A stretch of 64,000 bases of DNA from Symsagittifera roscoffensis. Taxonomy: Eukaryota; Xenacoelomorpha; Acoela; Convolutidae. Under the pieces are notes generated by a model. That model saw only the letters and a program-made list of their open reading frames with translations, made no database searches and was not told the origin of the DNA. Each line of letters opens with the position of its first letter. Within the stretch, counting starts at the first letter, position 1. Positions 23,301-35,329 of this stretch are shown here, piece by piece. The stretch covers positions 19,613,220-19,677,219 of the forward strand of contig NC_087063.1 of NCBI RefSeq assembly GCF_963678635.1, read 5' to 3'. Both the position numbers and the translations under genes were made by a program.

Positions 23301-26300
23301 TAGGTTTTTAGAGACCTGGCCATGGGGGCGTTCTTATTTCTAGAGTGAGGGGGGGGTCACTTTGATAGTAGTAGCCTTTAAGCTGTAACACGGTTTTTAG
23401 TCTCATGTCGCAAGTGAACCGAATTGGCCCCGACCACATGAGGTAGAAAAACACAAGAGACAGCGTCCCTGACTCTTGAGCCAGTGGTTATAGGGCCTAT
23501 CTTTCTGAGCCAGTGGTTATAGGGCCTATCTTTCTTTTCTGCGTGTGCCCTGTCAATTGTCTTTAAGTATTTTGCTAATGTTTTGTTCAGATGATGATAC
23601 AAGCTACACGGCAATAAAAATACAGCATAAATGAAATTTTAAATTGAAATTGCATTAAATTCTGAAAACATTAGTGTTAAAATACAGCGCGTTCACAATA
23701 TCTAATCTTTCACAAATAGTTTTTTGTATATATGTGCCAGTCGATCATATTTGGAATTTTGACCTTGAATTAGAAGTTTAATCTCAATTTTGGGGACAAT
23801 AGTAATTTTTTAAACTTTCGAATGGCGCCAGTCATGCTCAAGGTTCTCGCGACAACTGAAAAAGCAAATAAAATGAGACAGAAGATTCGAGTTAAAGTCG
23901 TGGGAAAGTTGCTTGAAAAATACGATAATTAAACTGCTATTCGCAATTTTACCGGAATAATTCGACACGAGTAGGGCTGTCTTGTTCCTGAGAGAAAATC
24001 AAGAGTTCAGGAAGAGAAATAAAGAAGAACGATTGACTGGACCAGAGTGACACTTGAGTGGGAAGGTGGACAGCTGAAGCTGCCCAATGGTCAAAATAGA
24101 AACACTTCTTCTGGGGTTAAAACTGACTTATTCAAAATTTCTCGAGTTAAAGTTAATTACTCTAAATCAATTCTAGAGTTGCATAGCAATTATTATTTAC
24201 CTAATTCTAGAAGTCGAGTCATTATGTGAATACCTAATTTAAATTTTTTGAGTGCATTTTATTGAATTATGTTGAGTTAAGGCGAGTTTTTAGGTTGATC
24301 CATCTGAAATGGATCAAAGTTCCACTGTCCAAAAAAAACTAACGGTAGACTTAAAATTACGACGCTGTTTTTATGGCGTTCGCGTGTATGTTTAGGTTTT
24401 TAGAGACCTGGCCATGGGGGCGTTCTTATTTCTAGAGTGGGGGGGTTATTTTGGTAGTAGCCTTTAAGCTGTAACACGGTTTTTAGTCCCATGTCGCAAG
24501 TGAACCGAATTGACCCCGACCACCTGAGGTAGAAAAACACAAGAGACAGCGTCCCTGACTCTTGAGCCAGTGGTTAAAGGGCCTATCTTTTTGAGCCAGT
24601 GGTTATAGGGCCTATCTTTCTTTTCTGCGTGTGTCCTGTCAATTGTCTTTAAGTATTTTGCTAATGTTTTGTTCAGATGATGATACAAGCTACACGGCAA
24701 TAAAAATACAGCATAAATGAAACTTTAAATTGAAATTGCATTAAATTCTGAAAACATTAGTGTTAAAATACAGCGCGTTCTCAATATCTAATCTTTCACA
24801 AATAATTTTTTGTATATATGTGCCAGTCGATCATATTTGGAATTTTGACCTTGAATTAGAAGTTTAATCTCAATTTTGGGGACAATAGTAATTTTTTAAA
24901 TTTTCGAATGGCGCCGGTCATGCTCAAGGTTCTCGCGACAACTGAAAATGCAAATAAAATGAGACAGAAGATTCGAGTTAAAGTCGTGGGAAAGTCGCTT
25001 GAAAAATACGATAGTTAAACTGCTATTCGCAATTTTACCGGAATAATTCGACACGAGTAGGGCTGTCTTGTTTCTGAGAGAAAATCAAGAGTTCAGGAAG
25101 AGAAAAAAAGAAGAACGATTGACTGGACCAGAGTGACACTTGAGTGGGAAGGTGGACAGCTGAAGCTGCCCAATGGTCAAAATAGAAACACTTCTTCTGG
25201 AGTTAAAACTGACTTATTCAAAATTTCTCGAGTTAAAGTTAATTACTTTAAAGCAATTCTAGAGTTGCATAGCAATTATTATTTACCTAACTCTAGAAGT
25301 CGAGTCATTATGTGAATACCTAATTTAAATTTCTTGAGTGCATTTTATTGAATTATGTTGAATTGAGGCGAGTTTTTAGGTTGATCCATCTGAAATGGAT
25401 CAAAGTTCCACTGTCCAAAAAAAACTAACGGTAGACTTAAAATAACGACGCTGTTTTTATGGCGTTCGCGTGTATGTTTAGGTTTTTAGAGACCTGGCCA
25501 TGGGGGCATTCTTATTTCTAGAGTGAGGGGGGGGGGTTATTTTGATAGTAGTAGCCTTTAAGCTGTAACACGGTTTTTAGTCTCATGTCGCAAGTGAACC
25601 GAATTGGCCCCGACCACATGAGGTAGAAAAACACAAGAGACAGCGTCCCTGACTCTTGAGCCAGTGGTTATAGGGCCTAACTTTCTGAGCCAGTGGTTAT
25701 AGGGCCTATCTTTCTTTTCTGCGTGTGCCCTGTCAATTGTCTTTAAGTATTTTGCTAATGTTTTGTTCAGATGATGATACAAGCTACACGGCAATAAAAA
25801 TAGAGCATAAATGAAATTTTAAATTGAAATTGCATTGAATTCTGACAACATTAGTGTTAAAATACAGCGCGTTCTCAATATCTAATCTTTCACAAACATT
25901 TTTTTGTATAAATATGCCAGTCGATCATATTTGGAATTATGACCTTGAATTAGAAGTTTAATCTCGATTTTGGGGACAAAAGTATTTTTTAAATTTCGAA
26001 TGGCGCCTGTCATGCTCAAGGTTCTCGCGACACCTGAAATTGCAAATAAAATGACACAGAAGATTCGAGTTAAAGTCGCGCGAAAGTCGCTTGAAACATA
26101 CGATAATTAAACTGCTATTGGCAATTTTACCGGAATAATTCGACACAAGTAGGGCTGTCTTGTTCCTGAGAGAAAATCAAGAGTTCAGGAAGAGAAATAA
26201 AGAAGAACGATTGACTGGACCAGAGTGACACTTGAGTGGGAAGGTGGACAGCGGAAGCTGCCCAATGGTCAAAATAGAAAAACTTCTTCTGGAGTTAAAA

Positions 26301-26750
26301 CTGACTTATTCAAAATTTCTCGAGTTAAAGTTAATTACTTTAAATCAATTCTAGAGTTGCATAGCGATTATTTTTTACCTAATTCTAGAAGTCGAGTCAT
26401 CATGTGAATACCTAATTTAAATTTCTTGAGTGCATTTCATTGAATTATGTTGAGTTAAGGCGAGTTATTAGGTTGATCCATCTGAAATGGATCAAAGTTC
26501 CACTGTCCAAAAAAAGCTAACGGTAGACTTAAAATTCCGACGTTGTTTTTATGGCGTTCGCGTGTGTATTTAGGTTTTTAGAGACCTGGCCATGGGGGCG
26601 TTCTTGTTTCTAGAGTGGGGGGGGGTTATTTTGGTAGTAGCCTTTAAGCTGTAACACGGTTTTTAGTCTCATGTCGCAAGTGAACCGAATTGGCCCCGAC
26701 CACATGAGGTAGAAACATGAGCGAGTGGTTATAGGGCCTGCCTTTCTAGC
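20321..26750. repeat. Satellite array, six monomers of about 1.06-1.09 kb
   Basis: Using the anchor TGCGTGTG, monomers start at 20,321, 21,387, 22,447, 23,540, 24,626 and 25,720. The spacings are 1066, 1060, 1093, 1086 and 1094 bp; the last monomer degenerates near 26,710-26,750. Each holds a conserved hairpin (TTGATCCAT-CTGAA-ATGGATCAA), a G run of variable length, and two copies of CAGTGGTTATAGGGCC. Monomers 1-2 lack about 30 bp (TGTTCCTGAGAGAAAATCAA region) present in 3-6. Small plus (60-codon) and minus (78-codon) ORFs recur in nearly every unit, but their conservation follows from unit identity and I do not call them genes. I checked for and did not find 5S rRNA, U snRNA or known spliced-leader sequences. 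Confidence 0.95.
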
Positions 26751-27879
26751 CTCATATGTGACTTAAGTAGGCGACTGTTACAAATTGTATTGTTTGAATT
26801 TCCTAAGAATTTAGCTGAACTGGACACAGTAAATAAACTTTTTCGATCCTCTAGTCATTCTTTCTCATTGGAAGACAAAAAGATATCAGCAATATGAAAC
26901 TATTGTTATTCAGAGAAATTGTTAATTTCAGTTGCACGCATAGTATTACAAAGTTTTTAATGAATTTTTATGGATTTAGCCGACAGATTAATTCGGGTGT
27001 CCTTTTTAACAAATACCGAAAGCACAAAGAAACTGAAAAGGGGTGTATCGAAGAAAACAAAAAGCACGATGACAACATAGAATTGTGCTGGCGTGAATTC
27101 TGTTTCTTCTTTAGAATCATTAAATTGTTTTCCTGACTTTTATTTTTACAAGTTCAAAAGATTTTTTTAAGCATTTTTTATTAGCATCTAGAAGAACGTG
27201 TATGAGTTTTTCGATTTCTGTTTTAGTTTTGAGATAATTCAATTTTATTTGTGATATATTTTTTGACAATTTCAGCACATAGTGCCTCAATTACATTGTA
27301 AGGTTACATCGTGTTCGTCGTTTCGCGCCACGCACCAAATAAGATACAAGTTAGCAGAAGAAAACTTTGTCTTTTTTCTTGAATGCATTCAATAATAAGA
27401 TTCAACAGACGCATCGGAGCTACCAACAGCTAATTTCAGGATAAATCAACGAGCTTAGCAAATGATTTTTATTAACCGGTGTTCAACTGTTTCTCCACAA
27501 AAGTCTTTCATTGTCATCTGACGTCAAAAAATAATTCTTTGCCCGTTAAAATACGAAAATTTGATATTACCACATCAACGTTCAAGAAAAAGTTACAACA
27601 GTTCAACAGTACTGAAACGCGATTCAATCTTTTGTGTACGCATTCAAATTCATGGCGTGAATTCCATTTTCATTAGTGTGTTTGCAATCATATGTTCAGT
27701 TTGAAAAAAAAACACTTTAATTGCACATCGAAATTAATTTCAATACACAAGTGTATGTCAAAAGTTTTCTGTTTTTTTTTTCTATCAGTTCATAAAAATA
27801 TTATAACATCATTAGATATACATAGTTACAATAACAATAAATAAAACAAAATCTTTTACAATTATCGATGATTACTTTT
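26751..27879. other. AT-rich intergenic stretch
   Basis: No gene recognised. An 80-codon plus ORF (26,894-27,136) and a 65-codon one (27,479-27,676) lack motifs and have the A/T-rich composition of chance frames. Confidence 0.45.
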
Positions 27880-28059
27880 CACCTGAGAGCTTCAAGGTGG
27901 TTTAAATATAAATGATATTATATAAACTTGAAGCTTTTCCATGAAACTTTACCTTGAGTTGCCAGAGGGGTCTTATTTAAATAATAAAAAATAATAATTC
28001 ATGAATTTTATCTTTGCTTTTCTGTATATTACTATGTCTTTAAAGTTGACTTTATCATC

Positions 28060-28687
28060 TGTTAGTTTGTCCAGATTATGACGGACTTTTTAAAGATTGA
28101 TTTTTCTATGTATTGCCCATTTTATCTTTCGCCGAAATTAAATTTTTTGTTTCTTGTATTAGTATATATTTGGTGGTTATCATACTCAATGTTATAATAG
28201 GCTGGCAATAATTGATGTTGTATTTTGCAAAAGTGACATAATATTTTATAGTCCAGAAGCATTGTTACTGGTAGTAAATTGTGTTTTAGCTACAAGTCTG
28301 AAGATGAGTCGTATTTTGCACGATCGCAGCAAGTTTTTACTGCCCAGCTTAACTGTTTTTCCAGAGATATCATTAGGTTAGCGGATATTCCACTTCAAAG
28401 AATTGCTGCTGCATAAAAGAATTATCAGTGCATGCATTATCAAGAGTCTTGTTTTCACTGGCAATGGCTTTTTGATTGATTGAAGTTTTTTTTATTCCGC
28501 ATGCCATTTTCCTGAGAATATTTTTGATTTCATCTTGGAGTGTGAGAAACTGATCTAAAACTACTCCTTGGTATTTATTATTGGTTTTTTCCTCAATTAT
28601 TTTGTCATCTAGAGTTATAGTATACTTTTCATCCTTTTTCCTTGAATGTTTTTTGCTGAAAACGATGAGTTCTGTTTTTTTTTGCAT
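28060..28687 (-). pseudogene. LINE RT thumb and C-terminal region
   Basis: The 28,687-28,373 frame begins KKTELIVFSKK, the conserved NKTK-type segment after the RT palm, and continues through DDKIIEEKTNNKYQGVVLD. Past the stop, another frame at about 28,370-28,290 reads SLEKQLSWAVKTCCDRAKYD, typical of the CR1/jockey ORF2 C-terminus. Frameshifts link it to the palm fragment upstream. Confidence 0.78.
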
Positions 28688-28761
28688 TCAATTGAAGTGA
28701 GTGTTCTAAAAAATAATTTGACAACAGACTGCAATCAAACGGCTTCGATTGCTTTAATAGC

Positions 28762-29607
28762 TTATTGTGGATTGTTATTTTCACAGAATAGTAAAGTATC
28801 ATCCGCATATTGAACAATTTTACATGTTTTGTCAATTTGTTTGTTGAGATCGTTAATGTAGAGATAGAATATTAGAGGACCAAGGACAGTGCCCTGTGGG
28901 ACACCCTGCTCAAGTGCAATCCAATCGGATTCGGTGTTGTTAACAATTGTTTTCTGGCTTCGGTTGGTGATAAAGGAATTGATCATTTCTATAGCTTCTT
29001 CGGAAAAGTTTAACCCTTTTAGTTTCTGTTTAAGATAAGTGTGATCAATAGAATCAAATGCTTTAGAGAGATCCAGTAAGGAAAATGCTTCAGTGCAATA
29101 AAAAATAGCGTCGATTGTTGAATATGATGTTCTGAACCCAAATTGGGTTTTACTTAGTAATTTTTGGGATATCAGATTTTCGTTGATTTGTTTATATAAC
29201 AATTTTTCAAAAACTTTTAAGAGAGCCCCAGTTTTAGAGATAGGCCTGTAATTGTCTGGTAGTTCTGGATCTTCTTTTTTGTATATTGGTGTGACAATTG
29301 CTTTTTTGAGCTTGCAAGGATATGTCTTGTTTTTCAAAAATTCATTGAATAGAAATGTCAGATGTGTGTATATTTCGTTGCAGCCATCCTTCAAGGCCCA
29401 GGCTGGAAATTTGGATGGACCTGGTGCCTTTTGACAATTTAAATTATGTATTTCTTTTTTACATTCAGCTGATGTGATGAATCGGAATGAAAACTTATTA
29501 TTATTTCGAGTTTTGCATGTAGAAGTCGGTGGACTTTGCCTGATTTTTGAAATTTTCTCATAAAAGCATCCAAGAGTTGAGAACTTGTAATTTAGGAGGT
29601 TCGCCAT
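28762..29607 (-). pseudogene. LINE reverse transcriptase palm
   Basis: A 281-codon frame with RT blocks in order: APGPSKFPAWALK, KKAIVTPIYKKEDPELPDNYRPIS, KTQFGFRTSYSTIDAI, LLDLSKAFDSIDH (first catalytic Asp), ALEQGVPQGTVLGPLIFYLY and VQYADDTLLF (catalytic Asp pair). It copies LINE RNA onto nicked target DNA. All catalytic residues are visible in this fragment, yet the gene is broken on both sides by frameshifts and by the giant element's insertion. Confidence 0.93.
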
Positions 29608-29731
29608 CTATAAATTATTGGTTAGGAAATTGCCGAAGGAGTTTCTAAGTAATAGAATGAGGTTGGAAGATTTTTTCGAGTTTCTTGTATCGTTTATTAT
29701 ACTCCATTTTTCGCGTTCGCTTTTTTTCGAG

Positions 29732-30582
29732 TTAAAAAAGTGGGGATATAAATTTATCATCTTCGTAGTTTACCTTTGGTTTGTCGTTGCGAATGAAAAT
29801 AGTCTTCTGTGGGGCACATTTTTTAATGGTGTCAGCTATGTTAGATGTGAATATGTCGAGCATTATATCGGGATTATTAATGCTATAGAAACTTCTCCAA
29901 TTTAAAGCTGATAGTTTTTGTTTGAAATTGTACTTGGAGTAATTGGATTTGTCATATATTTTACGTTTGATTGGTCTTACATTGTTGTTCAGCTTAAGTT
30001 CAGTAATGAATGGTGTTGCTTGGTGGTCGGTCTTAATTGGTGGTGTGAAAACTATTGAGTTATTTGTTAGATCTTTTATGCCTAGGTCGGTAATAATATA
30101 GTCAATTAGTGCTTTTGAGTGAGTAGGTGTTAATTTGTTAGTAACGTTCAGATTATATGGTATTAGGATTGTATCTATAGACTGTTTGTCGTCTTCGTTG
30201 AGATAGTTGAGATTGTTATCTCCTAGTAAAATTAGGTTTGAATTAAATGACTGTGCATGGTCAATTGATTTGGCTAGATCTTCTAAGAAGTCTGTTTTGA
30301 TGTTTTTATTAGGATTGTAGGCTAGGTTTAATAGAGTGGTTCTATCATTTTTGTTGAGTCCGGCTTTAAATTCTATCCAGATGCTATCATCCTTTTTGTG
30401 CATGATGCTTAAGTCATGTCTTACTTTTGGGTTTAATTTTTTCGGAACCAGTAACATGACCCCTCCACCTTTCAATTTTTTACTTGACTCATAAGTTCTA
30501 TCACATCAAAACAACTTATGTTTGTCATTGTCTATGGCCCATAGTTTATCGTCATTTGTATCATTCAACCATGTCTCGGAAA
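29732..30582 (-). pseudogene. LINE APE-like endonuclease, C-terminal portion
   Basis: From the LTR junction the frame starts with SETWLNDTND (the conserved ETW of APE-type endonucleases), meets a stop, and continues as the 247-codon frame 30,475-29,732. It includes NLILLGDNNLN, a Ser/Thr-rich stretch ending ALIDYIITDL, and TDHQATPF (catalytic His region). This enzyme nicks the target DNA. In the second copy the corresponding motif reads GDYNLN, the more usual form. Confidence 0.88.
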
Positions 30583-31090
30583 TGTGCCATTCTGCCAGAT
30601 TGGCACAGCGCGACCTTCCGCCGGGACAGAAAAAGACGACTAAAGGCCTTAGTAACGAAAAACTACTGCGAAGGAGGGTAGGAATATTCTGGAATTTTTA
30701 TTTTTAAAATTTCGATTGAAGAGTAAATATTTCTCAGAAATACAAAAAGACGGCCATTTTGACTAAGAAGAACGAGAGAACAGAACAACAGCAAATCTAG
30801 TGAAAAACAGTCACACGAGAACGAGAAAAATACGAAGCCTCTTATCGTGACATTCACGCACGATAAGACCCTTAGTGAGAGAAGATTGTGGGAAAGGAGG
30901 CTTCGGTGGTGGAAAGCAGTACCCTCCCGTGCCACGAATTTGGAGTGATAACAACGTTAACTCGAGGAGAACACGGAAGAGGAGGCTTGGTCCCCCAGAG
31001 ACTGCTATATGGTGAAAGACTGTAGCAACGTAACTTTTTAGCTACTCTGATGCCATAGAACTTTGAATTGACACCGGTATTATTTGATAT
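30583..31090 (+). repeat. Partial LTR of giant element, duplication unit 1
   Basis: Starts TGTGCCATTCTGCC directly after LINE sequence TCTCGGAA and matches the first 500 bp or so of the LTR at 55,338. It stops at about 31,084-31,090, where LINE sequence (TTTTGAGCTTGC) resumes at the tandem-duplication joint. Confidence 0.9.
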
Positions 31091-32870
31091 TTTTGAGCTT
31101 GCAAGGATATGTCTTGTTTTTCAAAAATTCATTGAATAGAAATGTCAGATGTGTGTATATTTCGTTGCAGCCATCCTTCAAGGCCCAGGCTGGAAATTTG
31201 GATGGACCTGGTGCCTTTTGACAATTTAAATTATGTATTTCTTTTTTACATTCAGCTGATGTGATGAATCGGAATGAAAACTTATTATTATTTCGAGTTT
31301 TGCATGTAGAAGTCGGTGGACTTTGCCTGATTTTTGAAATTTTCTCATAAAAGCATCCAAGAGTTGAGAACTTGTAATTTAGCAGGTTCGCCATCTATAA
31401 ATTATTGGTTAGGAAATTGCCGAAGGAGTTTCTAAGTAATAGAATGAGGTTGGAAGATTTTTTCGAGTTTCTTGTATCGTTTATTATACTCCATTTTTCG
31501 CGTTCGCTTTTTTTCGAGTTAAAAAAGTGGGGATATAAATTTATCATCTTCGTAGTTTACCTTTGGTTTGTCGTTGCGAATGAAAATAGTCTTCTGTGGG
31601 GCACATTTTTTAATGGTGTCAGCTATGTTAGATGTGAATATGTCGAGCATTATATCGGGATTATTAATGCTATAGAAACTTCTCCAATTTAAAGCTGATA
31701 GTTTTTGTTTGAAATTGTACTTGGAGTAATTGGATTTGTCATATATTTTACGTTTGATTGGTCTTACATTGTTGTTCAGCTTAAGTTCAGTAATGAATGG
31801 TGTTGCTTGGTGGTCGGTCTTAATTGGTGGTGTGAAAACTATTGAGTTATTTGTTAGATCTTTTATGCCTAGGTCGGTAATAATATAGTCAATTAGTGCT
31901 TTTGAGTGAGTAGGTGTTAATTTGTTAGTAACGTTCAGATTATATGGTATTAGGATTGTATCTATAGACTGTTTGTCGTCTTCGTTGAATCTTTAGTTGA
32001 GATTGTAATCTCCTAGTAAAATTAGGTTTGAATTAAATGACTGTGCATGGTCAATTGAGTTGGCTAGATCTTCTAAGAAGTCTGTTTTGATGTTTTTATT
32101 AGGATTGTAGGCTAGGTTTAATAGAGTAGTTCTATCATTTTTGTTGAGTCCGGCTTTAAATTCTATCCAGATGCTATCATCCTTTTTGTGCATGTTGCTT
32201 AAGTCATGTCTTACTTTTGGGTTTAACTTTTCGGAACCAGTAACATGACCCCTCCACCCTTCAATTTTTTACTTGACTCATAAGTTATATCACATCGGAA
32301 CAACTTATGTTTGTCATTGTCTATGGCCCATAGTTTATCGTCATTTGTATCATTCAACCATGTCTCGGAAATGTGCCGTTCTGCCAGATTGGCACAGCGC
32401 GACCTTCCGCCGGGACAGAAAAAGACGACCTTAGTAACGAAAAAGGCCTTGGTAACGAAAAAGTACTGCGAAGGAGGGTAGGAATATTCTGGAATTTTTA
32501 TTTTTAAAATTTCGATTGAAGAGTAAATATTTCTCAGAAATACAAAAAGACGGCCATTTTGACTAAGAAGAACGAGAGAACAGAACAACAGCAAATCTAG
32601 TGAAAAACAGTCACACGAGAACGAGAAAAATACGAAGCCTCTTATAGTGACATTCACGCACGATAAAACCCTTAGTGAGAGAAGATTGTGGGAAAGGAGG
32701 CTTCGGTGGTGGAAAGCAGTACCCTCCCGTGCCACGAATTTGGAGTGATAACACCGTTATCTCGAGGAGAACACGGAAGCGGAGGCTTGGTCCCCCAGAG
32801 ACTGCTATATGGTGAAAGACTGTAGTAACGTAACTTTTTAGCTACTCTGATGCCATAGGTCGAGACGGTG
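31091..32870. repeat. Unit 2 of 1,787-bp tandem duplication (LINE + LTR)
   Basis: Second unit. It carries LINE RT N-terminal and endonuclease frames (31,394-31,080 and 32,193-31,993, minus) that repeat those of unit 1, then the LTR from 32,372. Because the LTR-LINE joint is identical in both units, the LTR insertion preceded the duplication. Confidence 0.88.
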
Positions 32871-32967
32871 AAAAAACGAGTAGAATTTGAGTAACTGACG
32901 CCTGCCAGTCGTTAATAGGTACTTTTTCTACGCTCCGTCGCTATGTAGTGTTTGGGCGATGGTTACA
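32372..32967 (+). repeat. 5' LTR of giant element copy 1, with internal deletion
   Basis: Begins TGTGCCGTTCTGCC and ends GGGCGATGGTTACA, like the 875-bp LTR at 55,338-56,212, but is only about 596 bp. About 280 bp between a TGCCATA near 32,860 and GGTCGAGACGG are missing. It is bounded by TG and CA. Twelve bp after its end, TGGCGCTCCTGGGTGGG could be a primer-binding site, but the offset and T-loop match are poor. Confidence 0.85.
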
Positions 32968-33049
32968 TAGACGTTTTTATGGCGCTCCTGGGTGGGCCTG
33001 TTAAAGGCATGAGACCATAATGATCAGCAAACGTTTCAGCGACGAACCC

Positions 33050-35145
33050 TCCGCTCCGGGCGTATGTCCGAGTTAGAGGCCTTAATGACCGTTATTGTAC
33101 TAGGGGAAGGTGCGTACCCTCCGCCTAGTTCTATATAGCTTTTTAACTTAGTCAACACCGAAAATTCCGGGGGCCGGAGGGTTAGGTGGGAAGTCATGAG
33201 CCAGCTTGTCCCAAGGTCCCGGGACCAAAAACAATTAAAGATAAAGCGTAAAACCAAACAAAAATAGTGCATAACCAAGAAAAAGCCAAAAATAAAATTA
33301 TTTGAAAGCAAAAAAATAAAAAAAAAACAGTAAAAAAAAAAGACCAAAAACAGTAAAAAAAAAACATAAAGTGACAGTTAATATGTTTTTTCCGGACGAG
33401 ATGTGATCTGACCTTCCTGTTTGTTGTTGTTTCAGATTGATTTATATCATTTCTGATAGAAAGATTGTGTGTTTTGGTGAAGGGTTGGGTACCCTCCCTT
33501 GAGTGTATTTTGAGTATTTAAGCACGTTAATGGTGATTTTGCCGGTGACCGGAGGGTAGAGTGTCAAGCTGACCGACGTGTTCCACACTCAACAGGGAAA
33601 TCAGGGAAAACATCCACAACGACTGTTGGGTATTGTTGAAACATTTTTAGTATCGTTCGGGTACTATTTCATTAAAACTTAAGTGGTGGGGGGCACGATT
33701 GGCGCGGTCAGATTGTACCCTCCGTCGATCACAAATTTCCGAGTTAAGGCTCTTAATTTCGGTATTATTTTGGTGCAAAGGAGGGTATAGTATTATCCAT
33801 TAACGACTACTAATAGGTTATTATCCTTATTATATATTACCTATCTCCTATTTAGACCCAAGAAACACCCAAATTTTGTCGAAAATTACCGATTTTCGAC
33901 CAAACTATAGACCCCCAAATTTTTGGATATCCGAGCTTTTCCGAACAGCAAAAAGCTTTTGTATAGGGAGTAGCTACGTATTTCGATCCCCCTGAATAAA
34001 GAAACCGCGTGAGAAAGGACTCATTAGAAGTTGGAAAAAACGAAAATTTTTCGATCAAAATTTCGATAATTTTCTGAATTTTGTCAATCTGTTTTGGGGA
34101 TCGAGTTTTTGAGTTTTTAGAGTTAGAGCAATAACATTTTTTGTGTTAGGAGCGTGCTAGCATAACGTGCTCGGCTGCCAGAAAAATTTTTGAGTAACCC
34201 TCCGATTAGCTCCGCGGATAGAGCTAACGACTTAAGGATTGGAAAAGGAAGGAATCGGAGGGTCCAAATTTGATAGTTATTGGCCAAATTTTTGTCTCCA
34301 AACCAATTTTGGTCCAATTTTTTGCATTGTTCCAGTGCCATACAGAGCTACTACGCTCGTTTCAATTACTTTTGGGCACTTTCAACAGGAATTGCGGAAA
34401 AAGTCTTTCAGAACCTATATAGGTGGTAAAAAAAGGCCAAATGGACAAACACGTTTTTGGCGATTTCTCAAAGACTAGCCAACTGATTGGGATAATTTTG
34501 GTACCATAAGTCGACGTTTTTGACCATTTTTTCGGACCGCAATCGTTTTTGGGTTGATAGTCTCGGAAAAGAAATTTTTTTTACAATTTGTTGATTCGGA
34601 GGGTCCAAATTATAGGTAACCCTCCGAGCGGCAGAAAATATTATCAAAACACATTTTTATCCTACTGGGAAGATTGACCGTGTCAGCCAACCTGATTTTA
34701 AGTAAGTTACACCGCATTCGGAGGCTTTATCGCGGTAAAATAACCCTTTTTCCTGATTTTTGGCGAACCCTCCGAAGTAACCCTCCGGAGTGACTTAAGC
34801 CCCTTAGCAACCCTCCTTAGTGAAAATTTTCCACGAGACCTCCGAAGAAGTTAAAACAACCCCTCATAGAGAATTTAGCTTGTTTTGACGCTTCCTTAAG
34901 CTAGTTGAAGGCCCTTTTCAAAAATTTGAACATTTTGGAAGAACCCTCCGGAGCATATTAACTCTCTTATTGACCCTCCTCAGTGAGTTAAGGGGGACCC
35001 TCCGAAGTCTCTTGGGTGACTATGGTACCCTCCCAAGTAACACTCCGGAGTAGGCTAAGTGTCTTAACAACCCTCCGAAGTAACCCTCCGGAGTGACTTA
35101 AACCTCTTAGCAACCCTCCTTAGTGGAAACTTAGGGAAACCTTCT
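33050..35145. repeat. Dispersed ACCCTCC/GGAGGGT motif array
   Basis: I count around twenty occurrences of ACCCTCC or GGAGGGT over about 2.1 kb, on both strands, often extended to AACCCTCCGAAGT or CCCTCCGGAGT. They are densest at 34,780-35,120, as an irregular repeat of period about 20-45 bp. Two more lie inside the LTR (near 30,670 and 30,920 in its first copy). Chance would give well under one copy of a 7-mer in this length. Confidence 0.85.
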
Positions 35146-35329
35146 GGTGCAATTTGAGAAACGGAAAATATCCATTTAAGGTTGGGATAGAAGGTCAACT
35201 AACAACGGGCGTGCATATTAGGATTATAGGAGCCCATTTGACTCGGATATTTGTGATAAACTTTGGATTCTAGATCGGGTGTATCAGAAACCTTGTGTGT
35301 GGTTGCCTTGAGCTGGTTGTGTGGTTGCT

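Larger units (their letters stand above)
29304..31090. repeat. Unit 1 of 1,787-bp tandem duplication (LINE + LTR)
   Basis: The LINE segment plus adjoining LTR start recurs downstream with an offset of about 1,787 bp and a handful of differences (for example ATAGTTGAG versus ATCTTTAGTTGAG near 30,200/31,990). The joint shows about 8 bp of microhomology (TTTTGAGC). Confidence 0.88.
27880..32371 (-). mobile_element. CR1/jockey-like LINE, 3' part (endonuclease and RT), with internal duplication
   Basis: Minus-strand APE-type endonuclease and RT of a non-LTR retrotransposon. The 5' side stops at 32,371 where the LTR of the giant element begins, and the missing 5' part is found at 56,213-57,747. 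Within it, 29,304-31,090 (LINE plus LTR start) is repeated at 31,091 to about 32,870. RT C-terminal sequence is readable in broken frames down to about 28,060; the 3' end near 27,880 is approximate. Confidence 0.88.

Noticed and set aside
20201..26750. Satellite as a 5S rRNA/spliced-leader tandem array (about 1-kb units occur in some animals)
   Set aside because: I looked for 5S internal-promoter words, the SL1-type leader and snRNA-like cores and found none.
26894..27136. 80-codon plus ORF as a host gene
   Set aside because: AT-driven composition, no motif and no splice context or homology.
32980..32998. Primer-binding site TGGCGCTCCTGGGTGGG after the 5' LTR
   Set aside because: It starts 12 bp after the LTR end and the T-loop portion does not look tRNA-like; noted only as a weak possibility.
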